From contig JAIRLT010000056.1 of the NCBI GenBank assembly GCA_031259225.1, positions 1 through 5,683 on the forward strand: a DNA stretch of 5,683 bases, given 5' to 3'. The DNA is from Prevotellaceae bacterium. GTDB lineage: Bacteria > Bacteroidota > Bacteroidia > Bacteroidales > UBA932. Both the position numbers and the translations under genes were made by a program. Numbering within the stretch: position 1 is the first letter of the stretch; the number at the start of each line of letters is the position of its first letter. Positions 1 through 5,683 of this stretch are shown one piece after another. The notes beneath the pieces were generated by a model, which worked only from the letters and a program-made list of their open reading frames with translations, made no database searches and was not told where the DNA came from.

Positions 1-1
1 C

Positions 2-160
2 GAACGAAGCGGAAGAAATAGCCACCCACCGGATAGCGCTGCCGTACGACCTGAGCGAGATGGCAGAGCCGACGCCCACCCACCCGCCGTTGAGCAAAGA
101 CAAGATAGTGGAGATCACGGCGCACCTGGGCATCGTCCTTCATTAAACCTTAATGCCGAT
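2..160 (+). other. N-terminal hydrophilic linker before the methylase domain
   Basis: In the main frame, residues 1-53 are rich in R, P, D, H, G and A (for example RDGRADAHPPAVEQRQD) with no hydrophobic core, as expected of a disordered linker. Large methylase-helicase proteins often carry such a linker just before the conserved 'N-F-R-I-T' entry, seen here at residues 54-58. The stretch is more GC-rich than most of what follows. No start codon suits initiation here, so the protein should continue upstream. The alternative is that this segment is read out of frame: frame 3 over 3-146 also looks protein-like, and a frameshift near 100-146 would join the two. I favour the linker reading, but not strongly. 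Confidence 0.55.
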
Positions 161-3100
161 AATTTCAGGATAACGCATCCCGGCGCTATTGTTCCTTCCG
201 GTGAAACCGCCAAGATCACCGCCAACATACAAGCTATCGCCACCCTCAAAACCATTGAGCGCGAAAACCGGCCGGCGACGCCCGAAGAAAAGGACATCCT
301 CTCCCATTATTCCGGGTGGGGCGGTTTAGCGGAAGTCCTCAATAAACACCGGGGCAATGAATTTTCGTGGGAACGCAAATACGGGCGATTCCACCGGCAG
401 CTAATCGCGTTGCTCACGCCCGAAGAATACACCGGCGCGCTTCAATCCACCCTTAACGCCCACTATACCTCCGGTGATGTCGTGGCGGCGCTGTGGCAAT
501 TAGCCCAACGCTTAGGCTTTAAAGGAGGCAATGTACTGGAGCCCGCCATCGGTACCGGGAATTTCTTCGGGCTTATGCCGCCTCACCTGTCCCGGCAATC
601 CGCCTTACGCGCGTATGAATTAGACAGCCTTACCGGACGCATAGCCGCCCTGTTATATCCCGATGCGGCGGTGAAGGTAACGGGCTATGAACATTCCACC
701 GATCGGAACATGGATCTTATTATCACCAATGTCCCCTTTGGGCAGGCGGCGCCTTATGATAAAGCCCATAAGGATCTGGGCGCATTTTCCCTGCACAATT
801 ATTTCATCGCAAAAGGTATCCGCCAGTTAGCGCCTAATGGCATAGGACTGTTTATTACCTCCACCTCCACGATGGATAGCGGCGCTTCTGCCGCCTTCAG
901 GCAATGGATCACCACAGCAGGACAGGCGGACTTCATCGGCGCTATCCGTTTACCCAATAATGCCTTTCAAAATGCCGGCACGGAAGTAACCACCGATATA
1001 TTGGTTTTCAAAAAACGGGAAAACGGAATAACCAGCCCTTTCGCCCGGTCCTTCCGCTATACCATCCCGGTAAAAGATACGGTCAAGCAAGACGGTACGC
1101 CCGTACAGATAGCGGTGAATGAATATTTCGCCGCCCATCCCGAAAACATGTTGGGCACATTATCCCTCGCTTACCAGGCCGGCGCCGGCGGACTATATTC
1201 CGGCGACAACGTGACCTTAGTTGCTCCCGGCAACCAAAACTTAGTGGAAGCATTAAATAAGATAATAGCTACTTTTCCCCAAGACATTACCGGCAGTAAT
1301 CATAATATGACCGTCCTTCCGGCGGAATCCGGGGAAAAAGACGGAATGATTGTAGAAAAAGACGGCGTCATCTATGAAGTAACCGGCGGGCAACTACAAA
1401 AGCCGGTATGGGCGTCCGAAACGGTGAATAATAAAAGGCAACGGAAAGTAACCCGCGAACGGATAGCCAAACAATATATCCAAATTAAAACGATTGCCGG
1501 GCAGTTGCTTCAGGCGGAACGCCAGGATCTGGATACTGTCGAACGTTTACGCGCCGGACTGAACAGCGCCTATAACGCTTTTTACCATGACTACGGTTAT
1601 TTTAACAATAATCCTAAATTGCAGTTTTTGATAGAGGCGGATGTGGAGTACAACACGGTTTTTGCGCTAGAACAGGTTGTAAGACGCCGGACAATAGACG
1701 CCGAAGGTACTACCCGGCAAACCGTTCATATTACCAAAGCCGACATCTTTACCAAACGTATCCTTTTTCCCGTACAGGAGCCACAGACAGCCGCGAATAT
1801 CCCGGACGCCCTGAATATATCCATGGCTTATCGTGGCAAGTTGGATTTAACTTATTTATCAAAACTGCTCCGGCAGCCGGTGGAAACCGTACGGGAACAA
1901 TTATTGCAAGAAGGATGGGCTTTTATCAATCCGGCAACCGGGCTGTTGGAAGACCGAGATACGTATTTATCCGGCAAGGTACGTACCAAGCACAGGCAAG
2001 CCGTAGCCGCTGCGGAAAACCATCCCGAATTTAAAGCCAATGTGGACGCTTTGCAGGCAGTCGTTCCCAAAAGCATTCCCGCCTCCCAGATAAAATTACG
2101 GTTGGGTTCGCCGTTTATTCCCGGTAGGTTTATAGAAAACTTTGTCCGTGATTTTTTCAAGGTGGAAGCCCATATTGCCTACCATGCAAGTATAGAACGT
2201 TGGATCATAACGGTACAGTCCGGTTACTGGAGCGCGGAAAATAAGACGCAATACGGCGTTCCCGAATTTACCGCCATAGAATTATTGGAAAAAGGACTCC
2301 ACCTCAAACAACCGGAAGTCTTTAATACCGTCAGGGATGCCGGCGGGAAGAAACAACGCATAAAGAATATGGAGAAAACAGCCGCTGCACAGGCGGCGGT
2401 CAATACCATTGCCGATGCGTTTGTCAATTACATGTATGCGAATGAGGAGGCGATGGCGGACATAGAAACCGTATATAATGACATTTATAACGATTATATA
2501 GAAAAGAACTATTCTGTTCCGTCGCTTCAACACTACCCGAATGCAGCGACCGGTATTACCCTGCGGCGCCATCAGAAAAGCGCCGTAGCCAGGGGACTGC
2601 AGGATTCGTTATTATTAGCCCACCAAGTAGGTACTGGAAAAACCTATACCTTACAGACCATTGCCATGGAAATGCGCCGGCTGCACATCGCCAAAAAACC
2701 CATGATCGTAGTGCAAAACGCCACGCTGGAACAATTTGTCGCCTCTTTTAAACAACTGTATCCCGCTGCGAATATCCTTGCCCCGACCAAGAAAATGATG
2801 GACGCCAAAAACAGGCAACGGTTATTCAGCCTTATTGCCTATGGGGATTTTGACGCGATCATCATCCCGCAGTCTTTTGTAGATAAGATACCCGACAGCC
2901 TCGAACGGCAACGGGCTTATATCCATGAGCAGATAGACGAATTACAGCGGGTACTGGATACGTTGGACGAAGACGACCGTAGCGGACTCTCGCAGGAACT
3001 TCACAAAGCCGTGCAGACACTACAGGAAACACTGGACAACATGGAGAAACCCAAGGTCAAAGATATAGCCAAAAGACAACTAAGCCTGACCAAGCGTCTT

Positions 3101-5683
3101 CATCAACAAGCCGACCGCCGGACGGATCAAGTGTTTACTTTTGAACAGATGGGCATTGACGCCTTACTGGTAGATGAAGCCCATGCCTATAAGAAACTCG
3201 GCTTCTTTACCAGAATGAACCGCATCAAAGGTATTGATACCGGACGGAGCAAGCGGGCTTTTGGCATGTACATGAAAACGCGGTTTATTCAGGAACGCAA
3301 CGGAGGAAAGAACGTTATTTTCGCCACCGGTACGCCGATAACTAATACGATGGCGGAAGTATGGACGATGATGAAATACCTCTCGCCGGACATACTGGAC
3401 AGCTATAAGATAAAATCCTTTGACGAATTTGCGGCTACGTTCGGCAATGTAGAGCCTTCATTGGAATTTACCGCCACCGGCAGCTTTAAAATAGTAGAAC
3501 GTTTCAAGTCCTACATCAATGCGCCGGAGTTATTAACCGCCTTCCGGGCAAAAACCGATGTTGTCTTGACGGAGGATATCCAGGAATTTAAAGAGAATGC
3601 CACGATTCCCCAACTCAAAAATGGGGAATATACCAAAGTAATTATTCCACAAAGCGCCGGATTGGAAGAGGTGATGGAGGATCTCAAAGAGGAACTGGAG
3701 GAATGGGAACTTTTAAGCGGTGCGGAAAAAAGGGCGCAGCGGCATGTGCCGCTGGTGGTATTCAACAAAGCCAAGCAGGCGGCTATTGACTTGCGGCTAC
3801 TCCATCCGGACAATGCCGACGATGCCGGAAGTAAAACGAACAGGGTCGTGCAGGAAATAAAACGTATTTATGATGAAACCCATTCTTTCCGGGGAACGCA
3901 ATTAGTCTTTTCCGATATGTACCAGTCGCCGGAAAGCCTGCCGGGAAAGCGGTTTAACCTTTACGAAGACATGAAAGCGAAACTCATCCGTGCGGGTATT
4001 GCGCCGCAGGAGATAGCGATTATCCACCATTATGAAGGCGGTAAAAGGGATGAACTGTTCGAGCAGGTTAATAAGGGGACTATCCGCGTGGTGTTGGGCA
4101 GTACGGAACGCATGGGGATCGGCGTGAACTTGCAGGAACGGCTGGCGGCATTGCACCATATGGATGCGCCGCCGCGTCCTATGGACTTTGAACAGCGCAA
4201 CGGCCGTATCCTGCGACAGGGAAACTTATTACCGACCATCGGCGTGCCGGTGGAAATCTTAACCTATGGCGTAGAAAAAACATTAGACGCGACGGCTTAT
4301 CAACGACTGGCTATTAAACAAAAATTCATCAACCAAATGATGAAAGGCGAAAACCTGGGACGGGAAATAGCGGATCATGCCGAAGAAGATACGCCGACCG
4401 ACATGACGTTTGACCAGATGATGTCCACCCTCTCCGGTAGCCAGTATGCCGTCCTGCATGTGCAAAAAAGCTATGAACTGAAAAAATGGGAAACCGCCGA
4501 ACGGAACTTTAGACGCCGCCAGATAGAAATCAACCAACAACTCAAGGATGAAACCAACAATATTACTTACCGGAAAAGCATTCATCAAAAATTACACGAC
4601 GCAAGCAAGGATATAGCGGGTTATTTCCCCACCGGTAAAATCACCTCGGTGACGGTGAACGGGCAGACCTATACCGAAAAAATGGGCGACGCCATAGACC
4701 ATAGCATACGGCCCTATCTCAAAGATTATGCGAAAAAGAAGTCCATAGAAGGTACGGTTGCCCCGCTGCCTGTCCGGATAAACAACTATCCGGCGGCCGT
4801 CCGGTTGGAACTGTGCGATCTTATCGGCAATGAATTTACCTATACCTTCGACATGAACGGCTATGTATTTTCAGGGACGATCCATTCCGGACAAGGCCTG
4901 CTGACTTCTTTACACAGCCGCTTTGCCGGCATAGAGGATGAAATAGAAAAGAACAGGGCAACAATTGCCCGGGCGGAACAACGGCTACCCGTCCTCCGGG
5001 AAGAATTGAAAAAAACATTTGATAAAAATGACAAACTGGAAGCGTTGCGGCAGGAGGTGAAAGAATTGGAAGAAAAAATGAAAGCGGAAACCATTGCCGC
5101 AGAACAACAGCCTTCCGGACTGCCGGCAGTTAAAAACAGGGAAGAAGAGCAGAACAAAATGCCCCCTGTATCCGCCCAAGTCCATTCCCAACGGTTTACC
5201 CCGCTGTCATCTTCCTCTTTTACCGCGCTCATAGAACGATTAAAAAAAACAGGATTAGCCGCCAAGGTAATTACCGGTAAAGCCGCCTTTACTGCCAAAT
5301 TGAAAGAAATCAGCGAGGAGAATAATGTTATCAGGCAACAGTTGTCGGAAATGGAAAGTATCAAACAAAATGCTGTAGCGGAGCGCGGCGTACCGTTATT
5401 TATGCGCACGGCGTCAAATGAGATTTATGGTTTTGTGACGGCTGATAACGTCGTGTATATAGACGAAACCAGGATGAACGCCAATACCCCCGTACATGAA
5501 TTTGCCCATCTGTGGATCCGGTTTATCAAAAAAAACAATCCCGGCCTCTACCGGCGCGGCGCAGACTTAATTAAACATACCCGTTATTGGCATGCCGTTA
5601 CCCATAACGCCGCCTATGCCGGCTTGCCCGATGAAGCTATAACGGAGGAAGCCCTCGCCATGGCTATCGGCGACAAAGGCGAG
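2..5683 (+). CDS. Giant polyvalent protein: N6-adenine DNA methyltransferase + SNF2 helicase + zincin metallopeptidase (partial at both ends)
   Basis: A single stop-free frame of 1,894 codons fills the window; start and stop both lie outside. The first in-frame ATG (575-577, M192) falls inside the methylase SAM motif and cannot be the start. Visible in order are YSGWGGL (residues 103-109), motif I EPAIGTGNF (180-188), NVPFG (243-247), IRLPNNAF...AGTEVTTDIL (315-334), Walker A VGTGKT (876-881), DEAH (1058-1061), ATGTPITNT (1108-1116), QRNGRILRQG (1398-1407), a coiled coil (about 1640-1696) and HEFAH (1832-1836). The methylase-SNF2 pair is the arrangement of P1 DarB-like anti-restriction proteins; appended peptidase domains are known in polyvalent proteins of conjugative elements and phages. 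I infer a protein that acts on incoming mobile-element DNA in the recipient, by modification, remodelling or shielding, plus proteolysis. Domain identity is strong; the biological role and the Bacteroidota assignment are inference. No promoter, RBS or operon partner is visible. Confidence 0.93.
161..1036 (+). other. N6-adenine-type DNA methyltransferase domain (residues 54-345)
   Basis: The domain transfers a methyl group from S-adenosylmethionine to DNA adenine in related enzymes. The entry segment NFRITHPG...NIQAIATLK and YSGWGGL (103-109) is characteristic of methylases fused to SNF2 helicases. HYTSGDVVAALWQLA (154 onward) is the usual motif X-like strand and helix. SAM-binding motif I is EPAIGTGNF (180-188), and YELD (about 212-215) fits the acidic motif II. 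Motif IV reads DLIITNVPFG (238-247), where N243, P245 and F246 fit [N/D]-x-P-[F/Y] but V244 replaces the common first proline. HNYFIAKGIRQLAPNG and the later IRLPNNAF...AGTEVTTDILVF (315-336) complete the fold. Methylation activity is likely but unproven; DarB-type proteins may protect DNA in ways other than simple methylation. Specificity cannot be read from the sequence. Confidence 0.9.
1037..2548 (+). other. Middle region between methylase and helicase (residues 346-849)
   Basis: These 504 residues have no catalytic motif I can name, but they hold landmarks that recur in methylase-SNF2 fusion proteins: VNEYFAAHPENMLG (372-385), INPATGLLEDRDTYLSGKVR (about 642-661) followed by a helical 'HRQAVAAAENHPEF..NVDAL' stretch, and a LGSPFIP turn (701-707). 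The segment is co-linear with the family, so this is not an insertion. By position it could hold a DNA-contacting or target-recognition part for the methylase, or a hinge to the ATPase; that is inference. The stretch 1250-1450, around the EKDGMIVEKDGVIYEV repeat-like beta segment, looks like a small beta-rich module. Confidence 0.7.
2549..4306 (+). other. SNF2-family superfamily 2 ATPase/helicase core (residues 850-1435)
   Basis: The domain uses ATP hydrolysis to translocate on or remodel DNA. The sequence shows a Q-motif-like LRRHQKSAV (854-862), Walker A HQVGTGKT (874-881, K880), motif Ia MIVVQNATLEQF, Walker B DEAH (1058-1061), motif III ATGTPITNT (1108-1116), motif IV TQLVFSD (1299-1305), motif V GSTERMGIGVNLQ (1366-1378) and motif VI QRNGRILRQG (1398-1407, with arginines R1402 and R1405). 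All ATP-binding and arginine-finger positions are present, so it should be active. A helical, charged stretch of about 80 residues (965-1045) sits between motifs Ia and II, as is usual in this subfamily. Walker A reads HQVGTGKT rather than the DEMGLGKT typical of chromatin remodellers. Confidence 0.94.
4307..5089 (+). other. Post-helicase domain ending in a coiled coil (residues 1436-1696)
   Basis: After motif VI the chain continues KQKFINQMMKGENLGREI and a DMTFDQMMSTLSGSQYA segment, the standard tail of methylase-SNF2 fusion proteins. A long charged helix follows (about 1465-1510, KKWETAERNFRRRQIEINQQ). Next comes a small beta-rich module with TVNGQTYTEKMGDAI and a 'LRLE..DLIGNEFTYTF'-like stretch. 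Residues 1640-1696 have heptad-like hydrophobic spacing with many E and K (REELKK...KLEALRQEVKELEEKM) and probably form a coiled coil. In relatives the methylase-helicase module often ends about here, so what follows is probably an added domain. Function is unknown; oligomerisation or packing against the ATPase is a guess. Confidence 0.75.
5090..5194 (+). other. Polar inter-domain linker (residues 1697-1731)
   Basis: About 35 residues rich in Q, E, P, S and A (for example AAEQQPSGLPAVKNREEEQ) separate the coiled coil from the C-terminal peptidase domain. There is no hydrophobic core or conserved motif, so it is probably flexible. It marks the boundary between the anti-restriction-like module and the added domain. 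It could be where the peptidase cuts the chain, but nothing in the sequence shows this directly. Confidence 0.6.
5195..5683 (+). other. Zincin-like metallopeptidase domain (residues 1732-1894, cut by window end)
   Basis: The segment opens with a helix FTALIERLKKTGLA (1740-1753), then a coiled stretch, then YGFVTADNVVYIDETRMNAN leading into TPVHEFAHLW. HEFAH (1832-1836) is a textbook HExxH zinc site: H1832 and H1836 as ligands and E1833 as the catalytic base. Downstream, ITEEALAMAIGDKGE (1880-1894) offers E1882 or E1883 as a third ligand about 46-47 residues on, as in gluzincins; that assignment is inference. The wording resembles domains at the ends of large proteins on Bacteroidota mobile elements, related in concept to the MPTase-PolyVal domains of polyvalent proteins. 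Likely roles are cutting a host defence protein or processing the polyprotein itself. The domain is truncated by the window edge, and further domains may follow. Confidence 0.8.

Noticed and set aside
115..297. 60-residue ORF with a signal-peptide-like hydrophobic stretch
   Set aside because: It lies antisense to the methylase entry segment, which matches its family well. No ribosome binding site or homology supports it.
521..577. Possible internal start at ATG 575-577
   Set aside because: It would delete the YSGWGGL segment and most of SAM motif I. AAAGGAGG at 521-528 resembles a Shine-Dalgarno but is about 45 bases too far upstream and encodes conserved family residues.
1178..1189. Perfect 12-base palindrome made of GCCGGC twice
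   Set aside because: It encodes an Ala-Gly-Ala-Gly turn with repeated GCC GGC codons inside the gene, so the symmetry follows from codon choice. Nothing suggests an operator or terminator.
3511..3813. 100-residue ORF opposite the helicase, serine-rich
   Set aside because: Antisense shadow of the E/L/K-rich segment around EEVMEDLKEELEEWELL; the serine runs come from complementing those codons.
4861..5409. 182-residue ORF opposite the coiled-coil and peptidase region
   Set aside because: It is on the strand opposite a clearly coding frame, is rich in S, F and L as expected for the antisense of E/K-rich helices, and shows no recognisable motif.
1..5683. tRNA, rRNA, CRISPR array, insertion sequence or terminator
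   Set aside because: No regularly spaced repeats, terminal inverted repeats, cloverleaf pattern or hairpin followed by a T run was seen, and the coding frame leaves no intergenic space.

Overview
The window is a fragment of one very large protein-coding gene on the + strand. The reading frame with codons starting at positions 2, 5, 8 and so on has no stop from position 2 to position 5683. That gives 1,894 residues with neither the true start nor the stop inside the window. Because the frame is open at both ends, an ATG-to-stop ORF search misses it and reports only small shadow ORFs. I see no second gene, RNA gene, CRISPR array, insertion sequence or convincing regulatory site.

The protein is a multi-domain ('polyvalent') fusion. 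Residue numbers count from the window edge. Residues 1-53 are a hydrophilic, R/P/D/H/G-rich linker. Residues 54-345 are an N6-adenine-type DNA methyltransferase with a YSGWGGL entry motif, an EPAIGTGNF SAM-binding motif I and an NVPFG motif IV. Residues 346-849 are a middle region typical of this methylase-helicase family. Residues 850-1435 are an SNF2-type (superfamily 2) ATPase with GTGKT, DEAH, TGTP and QRNGRILRQG motifs. Residues 1436-1696 are the usual post-helicase region, ending in a coiled coil. Residues 1697-1731 are a polar linker. Residues 1732-1894 are a zincin-like metallopeptidase domain with HEFAH, cut by the right edge.

This architecture is known from conjugative elements, plasmids and large phages; phage P1 DarB is the classic methylase-helicase relative. 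Such proteins are thought to enter the recipient with or near the incoming DNA and protect it from restriction. The wording of the C-terminal domain (TGLA, NTPVHEFAHLW, EEALAMAIGDKGE) recalls proteins on mobile elements of Bacteroidota, probably Bacteroidales. The moderate GC content and mixed codon use fit but do not prove this. The window is therefore most likely the interior of an integrative conjugative element, plasmid or phage.

The points most worth a second look are the peptidase fused behind the methylase-helicase, the NVPF form of the catalytic motif, a second protein-like reading frame over the first 146 bases, and A7/A8 runs that could allow slippage to shorter products without the peptidase.
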